Assembly: GCA_003255065.1 (NCBI GenBank) | Contig: QAOA01005839.1 | Location: 385,877 to 449,876, forward strand | From: Cercis canadensis | Lineage: Eukaryota; Streptophyta; Magnoliopsida; Fabales; Fabaceae | Length of the DNA: 64,000 nucleotides | Direction: 5' to 3' | Shown here: piece after piece, positions 22,837-33,900 of the stretch | Position numbering within the stretch: position 1 is the stretch's first letter | Layout of the letters: every line of letters begins with the position of its first letter | Made by a program: the position numbers and the translations under genes | The notes under the pieces: model-generated | Database searches by the model: none | Told to the model about the DNA's origin: nothing | The model's input: only the letters and a program-made list of their open reading frames with translations

Positions 22837-25800
22837 TCTTTCTCACTCCTTCAGTTACTGAAGATTTTGGTCTCAGATATCAGGCGATGCAGTGGGAGAG
22901 GTGTTGATTGTATCAGATATGCATGAAAGAAAAGCTGAGATGGCTCGTCGATCTGATGCATTTGTTGCACTCCCTGGTATATATGCTTAGATTATTTGAA
23001 TTTATATATGAAGAAGCAAGATACTGAAGTTATCAGTACCTTTGTTTAACTCTCTTTTTGATGAGTTGTTTCTTGCTTTCCCTTATACTTCGCTCTCTGT
23101 CTATTGCTATTTGCTAATTTTGTTATACATAGGAGGATATGGAACCATGGAAGAGTTGCTTGAAATAATTTCATGGTCTCAGCTTGGAATCCATGACAAA
23201 CCAGTAAGTTCTGTTTTCCTTTTAAACCTCATTTCTTCCCCATTTTCTAAACCCTCCCCTTTCTAAGACAACATTTAACTCTATATTCATTCTTAACTTC
23301 ACCAACTAAACTAGGTGACAACTGTAAAATATTGTCATATTTAATGATTACTAGATTTGCCTTTTGCCTTTAAGCCCAAATTATCGAAAGTTCCTTTGAC
23401 TAGGTTGTATAAACTTCTCAAATTTAGTACTGGGTATAAAACTTGTCATACTTGCACTTTTTAATAACTTCTTGTAGAATGTAAACTTTATAGATTCAAC
23501 CGTTGAGAATTGATTGATTCTTTTATTTTAACGGATAAGAAAATTTTAAAATATAAATAAATATCATGAATTTAGATTAGGTATTTAAGAATTTTCAATT
23601 TATATAAAATTTGACATGTGTGATCACACCACAATATGACGTAATTTCATGGTTGGATCGATAAAAATTATTTTATGAAAAAAAGTTATTTAATGGTATA
23701 AGTCTTTAAGTCTTACACTCACTCAATATAAGTGGATCTCGCTCTTTCATATATATATATATATATATATATAGGCCCTAGATCTAGAGGAGAATAGATG
23801 GAGAGTGGCTTGGCATGATGAGTAGGCACAAGCCTGGTACTGTTAAAATAGACAAATAAAAATAAATGCATATATAAGTTCTGTAATTCTCCTTTTACCC
23901 TTCCCTTCTATATATAAATAGCAGAACATATTTGTTTTCTAATCCATAGGTCTCATCTGGATTTAAGTCATAAATTCGGAAATCTCTTAAAGCTATGTTT
24001 CAAGTAACTCATACTACTTGACACGCAAGGAATTCTTTGAATAGGCTTAAATAAAATTAATTAATTTTAGAAAGTTATCATTGATGAGGTCAAGTGCCAA
24101 TGCGATGTTATTTTTGGATCATGATGCTTGAATTGTCATGTACTTTTCAATACTCTCGTAATAAGAGTTTTGAGAGAGTAAAAGGCAAAAACTCGCATAT
24201 AGACGAAGCGAGTTAATAGAGATATATAAACGGGATAGAGAGTTTTTTAAAAATTGTCTTTACTTTAAAGTAAAGTAAAGTATATTGTTTCTTTTTCTTT
24301 GCTTTTAAGCAAATAGAAGTAATCGTTCCGTTCATCTTATATTATCTTCTCAATTTTATCTCAGGAGAATTATCATATTAAAAAAAAAAAAAAGACATGA
24401 AAAGTAAAAATTATGAAAATAGAACATTAACCACTGATAATCACATCATAACCACTGGTCGTCATGTGATTTTAACTCACAATGACCCCTTCATTAAACC
24501 TTTTGACCAATGGTCATTTTGTGATGTCCAATGATTATTTTTCTGTCTTACTAATTATCACTTTTTTGTTTTTAAAAAAAAAAAAAAAAGATGTTCCTTA
24601 ATTAGCTGTTTTGGTATTCTCCCTTTTATCTCGCCATATCCAATATATATATATAGCCAAATTTTTGGTTCATTTAATGCTGGAGTTACAGTGGACGCTT
24701 CCCTACCCTTTTGTAATCCAAATTTAATACAAAGGACTATGGGAAAATTAGATAAAGTGACTAGTGAGTGAATAAAACGTGTTTGGTTTATGATGCACTT
24801 CAATTTGGTTTTGAAGTCTCATCTGCAAGTGGTTAAGTCAGCTCTTGCACTTGAGAAAACTTGCCAGTCGTCCAAAAGTGCGGAAGGGACGACCATGATT
24901 ATGACTTAACACCCATTTTTAGGTACATAATTGAGCCTTAATCTTATACTTTAAGTAGTTTTTACATTAATCCTTGATTAAGTCTCTTACAATGTATGGG
25001 TCCGAACGTAGAAAATTTGAGAACATGGACAATAAATTGAGATTATGTTGTCTCCCCTTTCTCCTCTTCTGAACCTCCATGGTAGAGTAGAGTACCTGAT
25101 GTTCAATCTATTATAGTGTGTTTCAGCAAGTGACAATAGTTTTAAAAAATAAGAACAAGAATGTATAGGCTATAAACCATAAGAATGTCATACAAACACT
25201 CTAAGTTGAGTTTATTTGCATACCATTTAACTACACGGCCACACAGATGTTTGCACTGAGCTAACAATGCTCCACTAAAACAGTTTTGTTAACTAAGATG
25301 GAAACACCTACGACGTAGTGCATGGTACAGTGTCCCCCCAAGTGGTGCTATGTCAGCTTGAGTAATGCCATACATACACTAATTACTCTCACACTACTTC
25401 ACACTTGCATACATGACAGCATATGAATTTAACTATAACCAGTTAAACTTTTTGTACGACTCATACTAATTACTCTCACACTACTTCACACTTTGCATGC
25501 ATGAGAGTATATGAATTTAACTGCAACCACTTAAAACTTTTTGTAGGACTCAGATCGTATACAGTATCTCGCATAGTTTGTATTGCAGGACTTTCTCTAT
25601 GTAGCTTGTGGCCACATCACATTTGAAACTTTATGGTGTTACAAAAACAGGTGGGCCTTCTAAATGTTGATGGCTACTACGATTGCCTGCTTGGATTGTT
25701 TGACAAAGGTGTGGAAGACGGATTTATTAATCCCTCTGCCAGGAATATCATCATATCTGCAAGTACTGCAAAGGAGCTTCTTGACAAGATGCAGGTAACT

Positions 25801-26259
25801 ATGCAGTGTCTTCTTGTGTGCTTGTGATTGGCCCCAGGCCCACACAATTTAGGAAAAGAGAAAAAAAAAAAAAAAAAAAAAGAGGAGGATGAATTTCTAT
25901 TCTTAATAATTTGCAGTAGATAACATACAGTTATCCCACACAGAACAAATCTAAAAATAGAGGCAGATAGATTCCTATAATACAATCCCAGTTCAGTTAT
26001 AACCAGGCAATCAGAAAAGTGTTAAGTTGAACACAACTGATAAGGAAGGTGAACTTTCCATGTTGTATTCTAATATGCAGTTCTATCTCCAATGCATGAA
26101 AGTTCTTCTAAAACAATTTTCAGACAAAACAACAAGGTTGTTAACAACTCATGCTCAATGCTTAACAAACTTTTTCTGCAGGAATATAAACCCATGCATG
26201 AACAGGTGGCACCACGTGAGAACTGGAACACAGAACAAAACCACAGGGCAGATTCGTAA
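22051..26259 (+). CDS. LOG: LOG cytokinin riboside 5'-monophosphate phosphoribohydrolase (7 exons)
   Basis: LOG enzymes release active free-base cytokinin from cytokinin riboside monophosphates in a single cytosolic or nuclear step. Exons are 22051-22146, 22409-22506, 22769-22799, 22877-22976, 23133-23203, 25651-25794 and 26182-26259, giving 205 residues, within the normal plant LOG range. The N terminus [16 protein letters not shown] starts directly at the Rossmann-like core. Diagnostic motifs are [13 protein letters not shown], the ERKAEM arginine motif, and PGGYGTMEE at about residues 108-116, split between exons 4 and 5. The [11 protein letters not shown] segment also fits. Sequence details seem nearest to LOG8/LOG6-type members, but I cannot fix the orthologue. 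Introns carry two tandem duplications (22216-22343 and 25378-25553). Confidence 0.95.
22216..22343. repeat. Two-copy 64-base tandem repeat in LOG intron 1
   Basis: Bases 22216-22279 and 22280-22343 are adjacent 64-base copies beginning AAGCTTTTGGGATAATTAAT and differing at about two positions. No N separates them, so this looks like a real recent tandem duplication. Confidence 0.95.
22806..22831. repeat. TC microsatellite at the start of LOG intron 3
   Basis: About thirteen TC units begin just downstream of the exon 3 donor. The remaining intron is short. Confidence 0.9.
23749..23773. repeat. AT microsatellite in LOG intron 5
   Basis: A run of about twelve AT units in the long (2.4 kb) fifth intron. 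Confidence 0.9.
25378..25553. repeat. Two-copy tandem repeat of about 87 bases in LOG intron 5
   Basis: The units at 25378-25464 and 25465-25553 both begin ACTAATTACTCTCACACTAC and end TTTTTGTA(C/G)GACTCA, with scattered substitutions and small indels. They are clearly more diverged than the copies at the N joins. The array ends about 100 bases before the exon 6 acceptor. Confidence 0.9.
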
Positions 26260-28176
26260 TAATCTGTATTCTCAATAAGAGAGTGAGTTTTCCCTATATG
26301 TCCATGTTTTTGAGGCTGTTGGCAAGTTATTCAAAAGCAAGAAAACAATCCCCAGAATTTATAGTTCATTGATTCGACAAGGCATTTTCCAGTCCTTGGT
26401 CTCAAAAGATGATTATGTGTTTGTGAACCATGACTTACTCTATAAAAGAAGTGCAATGATGAATACTAGGAGTCAAGGACTGAATAATTACAAATACTGT
26501 TTGAATCTACATACTAATTCCCAGAAGAAAAACTAAATTGCTAGACTAAATAACCCTTTCTCTTTCATGAACTTACAAGAAATAAAATAAGAAATACCAA
26601 CCAAACATACAAAGGATGAACTAGAAACTAAATATAATAAAAGTTAATGCAAACTAATCTCACACCCCTTAGTCAACCTGACCCAAGGGGGTTGGCTTCT
26701 GCTAGGCCAAATTCCCATTAGAAGTGGAAGCCTTCCAATGATTATATAGAAGAACACACACAAAAGGAGTGAATACATCATCATATACATCAAAGTAGAA
26801 ACAAATGATACTGCCTACCTCTTGCTTGCATCAAGTAAGAACCTCGCAGATTATTTTAATTGGAAAGTTAGCGTATCCAATCAATAGATCAACAATAGTA
26901 CAGATGTTGCAATCTCAGAAATCACTCCACAAGGCAAAAGAAGCAAATTTATGACCACCACATGGTCAAAACTCAAAATCAAAGTCCTCTGCAGCTGTTT
27001 CTCAATGGAAAGCAGAGGAAAACTACCAAGGGAGATTCTATCATGCAATGGTGGATAGAATTTGTAAATTGCAACAACAGAAAAAGAAATTGGAAAGCAG
27101 ATATGGAAACTTTAGCAAATTTCTCTATTCCAGCATTAGGAAGGGTGTGCAGACAAGCTGTTTAGTGATGAAACAAGGAAAATTTTCAACCCGCAGGGAA
27201 GGCCCTAGAAGATGCTAACATATTCTTTATTGAAACCATAAGCATCAAAATGTAGATGATGATAAAAATCAGAGAGAAGAAGAAGAAAAAAAAAAAATTC
27301 TTTGGAAAGCAGAGCTGGAAACTTTAGCAAATTTCTCTATCCTGGCATTAGGAAGGGTGCACAATAACAAGGTCTTTAGTAATGAAATAAGGAACCTTTT
27401 CAACCCACAGGGAAGGCCCTAGAAGATGCTAACAAATTCTTTATTGAAACAATAAGGATAAGAATGCAGATGATGAGAAAAACCACTTACCAAAGGAAAA
27501 TGTTTAAGCCCAAAATGAAATCTAAATTCAAGAGGTGTAAAAATGAATTTGAAAGAAGCAACAAATTTATGGAATGATGGAATGGGATAGTGGTCTACGA
27601 TAAAAAGGATGTTCTCCTACCCGCTGACTTATCCTAATATATCATTTATTGCTAGGACAAAATCTAAGTAGAGTCTCTACCCACCCCAATGACCAATCTT
27701 CATTAAATAAATCTTAGCTGTTCTTTTAATTTTCGAAAGCCAAAGACAAATCCATTTTCCAAATATCAAATGGAAGTTTAAAGAGTTTCAACCAATGTTT
27801 CATTTACTAAGTAGGCCTTTAATCCATTCTTAATCTTCAATTTGGTCATTGTCAACAAACGTTTTATGAGAAAAAATTATTTCAAGAGAGTGAGAGAGCG
27901 CAAGAAAATTCAGTGTTACTTCTGAGAAAATGCATAGTACAGTCAGATCAAGAAGTAAGATGAGGAGAGAAGATGATTCTATAGACATATAAAATCATGA
28001 CGATCAACATATATCATCAATCATCAATCATCAATACAATAAAAGAACAAGCAAATACAATAAGCTTGAATTTAACTCAATGGTATGAATCTGAAACTGA
28101 ATCAATAAGGAAGATCTGATTGAACTAGATAATTTGAATAAGCTTCAAAAGCTGTGTGCTCCAACCTGGTCACTAA
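26260..28176. other. Spacer between convergent LOG and O-fucosyltransferase-like genes
   Basis: It contains the 3' UTRs of two convergent genes and a two-copy tandem duplication (27091-27482). The long A- and GA-rich patches carry no recognisable coding sequence. Confidence 0.6.
27091..27482. repeat. Tandem duplication, period about 212 bases
   Basis: Bases 27091-27270 recur at 27303-27482 with roughly 85 percent identity by eye. Shared stretches include AACTTTAGCAAATTTCTCTA and CAGGGAAGGCCCTAGAAGAT. The copies are separated by a GA/A-rich linker. The divergence argues for an old duplication, not an assembly overlap. Confidence 0.85.
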
Positions 28177-29853
28177 TCAGCAGGTATTAACTCCATCCTT
28201 GCAATCTTTAGTCAGATTATAGAATGTTTCCACACGTATTTTTCCCCTGTAAAAGACCTCTGTATCCACTGCCACTCTCATGTACCCATCAAATTCAACT
28301 GGTTTTCCGTTGTTCAAAAGCCTTGTTTCATTGTACCACTCACTTGTATTTCCCCACAGTTCCTTATAATCATCAAGCAAATGGACCTTGTAATTAGATC
28401 TCAATTTATCAAAGTAATTATAGAACGGCTCATTGGTGGCAATATACAAATTTCTCCAAGGCTGAATCATCCCTTTAAGCTTTGTAAGAAGCGCATCAGG
28501 TGATGTGTCCGAATCTAAATGAGGCCAAAGCTCCTTATTCTTTGCTTTCTCCCCTCGAATCACATGAACTGCATCAAAATCCCAGTCCATCCATCCACTA
28601 ATTGCGGAAACAATATTCATCAACCTCTTTGATTTCCACACAGCATGCCATGGCCTCTGAATATACTTTGCAGCCTGCCCTTCACAAACTCTGTACCAGT
28701 AATTCTCTGGCTCTGGAGCATCAAACTGCCGCCATATAACTGTGCTCTTATCTTTCTTAAGCTGCATTGGCGTCACCTTATGGCTCACAACCTTCTTAAC
28801 TGGCACTTTCCTTTTATGGTTCTTATCCCATTTTTTCCAATCTCCCAAAAATTCACCCTCCTCCACAATGAAAGCCACCTCCTTTAGATGCTCAAAATCA
28901 AAATAGTACCTAAAGTCCTTCCCTTCCTCATCTTTACCACTCGGGTTATAACTCGCCGGCAAGCATAAGCTCAAGTCCATCACAAATGTCCTGTTCAAAT
29001 ACATTGCCTCACCCAAGCCACACAGGAAGCTCCAAAGGTAATGGTTCATTCCCTTGCAGTAATCCCCTCCACGTGAATAATACAAGTATCTCCCTTTCCT
29101 AAAATTCATCTCTGATCCCAAAGTGGGTATTGTGTCATTGATCTCATCATCACGAATCTGTGGAACAACTTTAGCTTTTCCAGTTCCACCACTCCTAGTT
29201 GCATTAATTTTACTCCTGGGACGCCTGGCATTGATACCTGAATGCCAACCACCAGCATGCACAACCTTATATGTACAATCCTCTCCATAGCCAAACCTAA
29301 ACCTCCTAAAATCTCTATACTTTCGCCATGACTTCTCCTTCTTGTTACGAAATCTCCATGCCACATCACACTCATCAGGCTTCGACCCATTAACCGGTGT
29401 TTGATACTCGAAGAAGGCAATGGACTTAAAAGCCTTCAAATTGAACTTCTCCAACGTAATCAACACACGAGGGTCGGAACAATTTACAAAACTCAACTCC
29501 TGGCAAGCTGATGGTGGGGTTGAATTCGCGATTTGCTCTTCGTTCTTCTCAATCACCGCCTCCGTGATCGGTTTTGCCTGGACGGCGGGTGGCGCCGCCG
29601 GGGGAAGCACGGATTGCAAATCCTCGCCCGTGTTGATGATGGAATTGTCATTTTGGAAGGTGGCGTTTTCGGATTCGGTGAAGAGTTTTGTTAGAGCTGG
29701 AGCAGATTCCAGCCATGGATCTGGGGGTTGGTAGGTGATGGCAATTACTGTAAATATGAGAACTGAAATTACAAAGACTGAGAAACAAAGATTGCTTATG
29801 AGTTTGATGAGGTTCTGCCCAATGGGCTCAGTGGTTGGATTCGATTCTTTCAT
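28177..29853 (-). CDS. Plant O-fucosyltransferase-like type II membrane protein (intronless)
   Basis: A single frame of 558 residues. A short cytosolic tail is followed by one membrane segment (about residues 22-41, VFVISVLIFTVIAITY), then a Ser/Pro-rich stem and a large lumenal domain with several N-glycosylation sequons. This is the layout of a Golgi type II glycosyltransferase. The lumenal part includes YYSRGGDYCKGMNHYLWSFL, a possible donor-site region, and VHVIRGEKAKN near residue 430, which resembles the HxxRG motif of GDP-fucose O-fucosyltransferases. It matches the small plant group containing Arabidopsis At4g12700 and At2g04280, which databases have labelled 'calcium ion-binding protein' without strong support. 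Acceptor substrate is unknown. It is convergent with LOG, and its promoter lies in 29854-30912. Confidence 0.8.
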   Translation of the reverse strand: MKESNPTTEPIGQNLIKLISNLCFSVFVISVLIFTVIAITYQPPDPWLESAPALTKLFTESENATFQNDNSIINTGEDLQSVLPPAAPPAVQAKPITEAVIEKNEEQIANSTPPSACQELSFVNCSDPRVLITLEKFNLKAFKSIAFFEYQTPVNGSKPDECDVAWRFRNKKEKSWRKYRDFRRFRFGYGEDCTYKVVHAGGWHSGINARRPRSKINATRSGGTGKAKVVPQIRDDEINDTIPTLGSEMNFRKGRYLYYSRGGDYCKGMNHYLWSFLCGLGEAMYLNRTFVMDLSLCLPASYNPSGKDEEGKDFRYYFDFEHLKEVAFIVEEGEFLGDWKKWDKNHKRKVPVKKVVSHKVTPMQLKKDKSTVIWRQFDAPEPENYWYRVCEGQAAKYIQRPWHAVWKSKRLMNIVSAISGWMDWDFDAVHVIRGEKAKNKELWPHLDSDTSPDALLTKLKGMIQPWRNLYIATNEPFYNYFDKLRSNYKVHLLDDYKELWGNTSEWYNETRLLNNGKPVEFDGYMRVAVDTEVFYRGKIRVETFYNLTKDCKDGVNTC

Positions 29854-30912
29854 GGGTTTCTCTGGAAACCCAGAATTTGAGGCAAGAAACTCAGATCTTA
29901 GAATTGATCAGAGAAAAATGGTGGTTTGTTAATGGAGAGAAAACAAAAGAGCGAGAAAATTGGAGTGAAGTGCAGGAGAAGGGTTAGAAATGTGCTTACA
30001 GATGAAGTAGAAGACGAAGAGCTGGTGCCAGTAGAGGTAAAGTGGAGCCAGATGTGACGTTGATGCCAGATCTAATTAAGCTCACAAGTCACTCACTGCA
30101 TCACACCATTTTACGTTCTGCTGTAGTGCACAACCAAACTGCTTTGCTTGACTTCATCGCCGACTTTCCTTTTTGTCTTTATTTCTTTATCCGTTTTGCT
30201 TAACAAATATTATTCTTAAAACAAATGAGAGATTTACATTACTTAGAATAAGTTTAAGTGGGTAAAATAATAGATTTACACCACTAAAAATAAATGTAAG
30301 TGGGTAAAAATATTTATATCTATAAGAGTACAATACATTAAAAAAGAGAATGAGATACAAAATGGAAATAAAACACCTTATATCAAATACTCTGATTTTT
30401 TTATGATTAAATAATACTTAGATTCTCCTTATAATTAATGGTAACATGTTAGAAGTGAGAACCCAAAATAACAGAGAAGGTGCCAAAAAACAAAGACATT
30501 ATTAAAATAGATCCTAGTACACCCATTGACGGTAAAAGTGCTCTTTAGTATGGAGAGTAGTTACGTTAAGATATGTTAATTGTCGGCACTTTTATGCCTC
30601 CTCTTAGCAAAAAGATTAAAAAATATAAATGAATATCTGCGTTTCCTTTATTTATCAGAAATCTAGAAATGCTTGTTTTTACAAAATTAGTAAATTACAA
30701 GCAAAATGCACAAGTAATATCAACAGCTCCTTCATTGCTTTGCAGAGTTTAGGCACATTAGAATTATCAGCTTATGACCTCGAACTTCAATCTAGACATA
30801 TTTCTCTTACAGGTTTGTATATGAATTCTATACATGTTCTTCTAAATCTTTAAGCTACTTATAGTTGTAATCCAGCTGGTTTCAAGGCTGAACAAGATTG
30901 GAAAGATTTTGT
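29854..30912. other. Leader/promoter of the O-fucosyltransferase-like gene and 3' flank of the Rieske gene
   Basis: Both neighbours are on the minus strand. The first 200 or so bases are probably 5' leader (A/G-rich on the minus strand). The rest is AT-rich with no recognisable gene and ends in the 3' UTR of the Rieske oxygenase gene. Confidence 0.5.
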
Positions 30913-33900
30913 TCAGCGGAAAGCATGATCATAGTCATGGTATCGGAAATTTTTGTAGATGAAGTGAGCCAACCATCTCGAAAATGCAAAAGATATTATC
31001 GCCACCACAACCACTGAATTTCTTGCTGCCACTGATATCATACCTTGCTTCATTGCAGCAACAATCCCTATTGAAGCAATAGACACCACCTGCAGCGTGA
31101 CTTCAAGGATGTTGAGACTCTTGTAAGCAAAATTGCAACTCTGGCAGTTCACCACGTGGGACCAGTACCTGTGAAAATTCTCAACATCAGATCAAGCAAG
31201 TCTAAGAGATTGCTACAGACAACTATAACCTCAATTTCTGTATATGGAGACATAAAAAAATGAAATCTTAAGGTAATATAACTACATAGAGAATGTTATG
31301 TCAGAGTCTTTTCTTCAGTTTTCAACTTTTTAACTTTAAAAGCAACAAATTCCATGGTACTGCCTATTTGAACCAAATCCCAAGTGGTACCTCATGATTT
31401 TTAACTTCTTTTTCTGTGGTTGCTCGCCTTTACTACATTAATTACATCGGCAAAAGAGCAAAGTATGTAGTTACTTTACAACTTCAGTAAAGATTTATGA
31501 TGCTTCCAATAAACTTCCCATAATTTAAGAGGTTACTTTCTTTTGGAAAATAAATAAAAATTGAAGCTTGAATCCACAAGTGCAATGGTGTGATCTACCT
31601 GTCCATTAGCTCTTCTCTTGGAGGAGATGGAGGAAGAACCCCACTATATTTTCCTCTCCAATCAACTTGGCCACCTGCATACTTGTTTAACCACTTTCTG
31701 AAACCAACCACAAGGGCATCTGACTTCGTTGGCACGAAACAAGCTCTTTGCCAATTAGCTGGACCAACATCCATTATTTTATGTTCCTATCCAAAGATTT
31801 CAATAATCAAATTAGTAAAATATCAATCAGGGGCCATCTTGCTTGACCTGAAAAAAAAAAAAAAAATAAAATAAAATAAAAAAGCGGGAGAACGGCAGAA
31901 AAAAAGAGAAAGCAGACAAAAGAAACAATGGCAAGGACATATTTTGACTTGCCTATTAAAGACATATATCGCTAAGAATTAATATCACTGTAAGGTAAAG
32001 AGTAAACCTATATTTGTGTTCCTGAAAGATTTAAGATTTAACAAAATAGTCATTGAAAAAACACTAACTACAAAATAGTCCTTGAAAGAACTGATATGTG
32101 TAACAAAATAACTCAAGTAGCAAAAAAATTGTTTATTGGAACATAAGCATTTTCATAGTTTAGCGGAATTTATAACAACTTGCAAATGCAAAAGTAATGG
32201 CTAATCGAATTGACTCATTGACAGGATAAAGAATAAAGAAGTCACCTCAACATGAAGAAGATATAAATCTGAATCTAGAATCAGGTTTTGCCCCACATGA
32301 AATATCCATCTTGGCACAATTTTGTCAATCCAAAGTCCAAAGTTTCTTGGGAAGCACCATATCAATCTGCTTTTACCAGGACTAACGGGAATACAAACAA
32401 AAATTAAAGCAAACTTCTTCTGAACTGATGGTTTCTGCATTAACCAAGTTGAACATGTGTTGAGATACACGAAATCAACGACATTAACATTATAAGTAAG
32501 AGTTAATGAAAAATTTCCTAGGTATAGCAGTATTCTAAAGACTATATCACCTCAATGTTTTACCTTGGTATCAGGAGATGATGCTGATCCATTAGCTTGA
32601 TCTGGGTCAGAATAAGCATAAAAAATACATGGCGGCATAAATTTGCTTTTGCTCCAACCCTGATTTGCTGTGAAACCATTGACGTCTAATTTTTCAATCG
32701 ACAATTCAAGTGGCCTGCCCCCTTCTCTATCAACTTTCTCTGTAAAGTCAATTTAGTCCTAAACATATTAGTCTCATATATAAAGTAGACTAAAACTTAC
32801 TGAAGTTAAGAGATTTATTTATCTGCCTTTTGGTTTCTGAGTTCGCATTATTCCATAATGGGCATATGGAACATGAGCAGGGTCCATAAGGTTTTCTATC
32901 AGTACTTCATACCTGCAATTTTATAATTGTTTGAGTTAATTATGAAGGGAAAACATTTTCCATGGCTCAGCATGCAGATTTAATTTTTTAGGACTTCTTT
33001 ATTTTTCTCTTTGATATTTTATTAAAACATTCATGTTAAAGAAGTAAGATAAAATTTTGACCACACATCATGCAATGCTTGTTTCATCCTCCAGAAGCAG
33101 CCAAAATTGCTATATCAATTACCAAACACAATCATTTCCCCATTAGAAGTCTTTCAGTTCTTGGACATGAAACAGAAAGTAAGACCGTATACAGATGCAT
33201 TATAAGTCTAGAACGCAGGAAAAAGTATAGTTTCTAGTGTTAAAATCATACCCATAATTTATATCTCTGTTTCCCATTAATTTAGTATATGACGGATCAT
33301 CTATTTCGGGCAGGAATGGGGGCCTCTTTGTTGCGAGAATATCTTTGTATTGAGGATCAGTGTTTGGCCAAAACCACAAGATATCATTCTGCACAGTACT
33401 TGGGTAAGCAGCTACACATGCTTTTTTGAATGTGTGAACCTGCGTATTTTTGTAGGTAATGTTAAATGAGCATCACATTGTTCTATATGCATGAAGAATG
33501 AAACATTAGATCTACTGAAACAGTAAATCAGATGGAACAAAAGAGATGGTGAAGAGGTGAGAAAATTATGCAGTCATAAATTTACCGACAGTGTTTGATA
33601 TTGCTATTTTATCTCAACTTATCCACATAAATGGGTTTTATTTTTCTACTAATTTTATCTACAACGGCTTTCTATATTTTACTATATTCTTAGGTAAGCA
33701 TGGTTACACAACACCACCTTCATTGAAAAACTCTTGAAATTAATTAACCTGATTTAGTGATGGTAACCAGTCATGATCAAAAAGGTGCAAAGAAGGCGGC
33801 CAAGGAGGTGTGCAGATAACATTACCCCAGTCCTTACCCTAAGGGTTTGTTTGGGAGTTAAATTTTGGGGGAAAGGAGAGGAAAGGAAAGGAGTAAATGT

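Noticed and set aside
24360-24600. Possible inverted repeat around CACTGGTCGTCATGTGA in LOG intron 5
   Set aside because: Matches are short and broken; nothing beyond AT-rich chance similarity.
29106-29734. 104-residue frames on both strands inside the O-fucosyltransferase-like gene
   Set aside because: Shadows of the real 558-residue frame, without independent support.
31999-32130. Possible relative of the Mutator-type MITE in Rieske intron 5 (starts GAGTAAACC)
   Set aside because: No inverted partner end or target duplication could be found within 400 bases.
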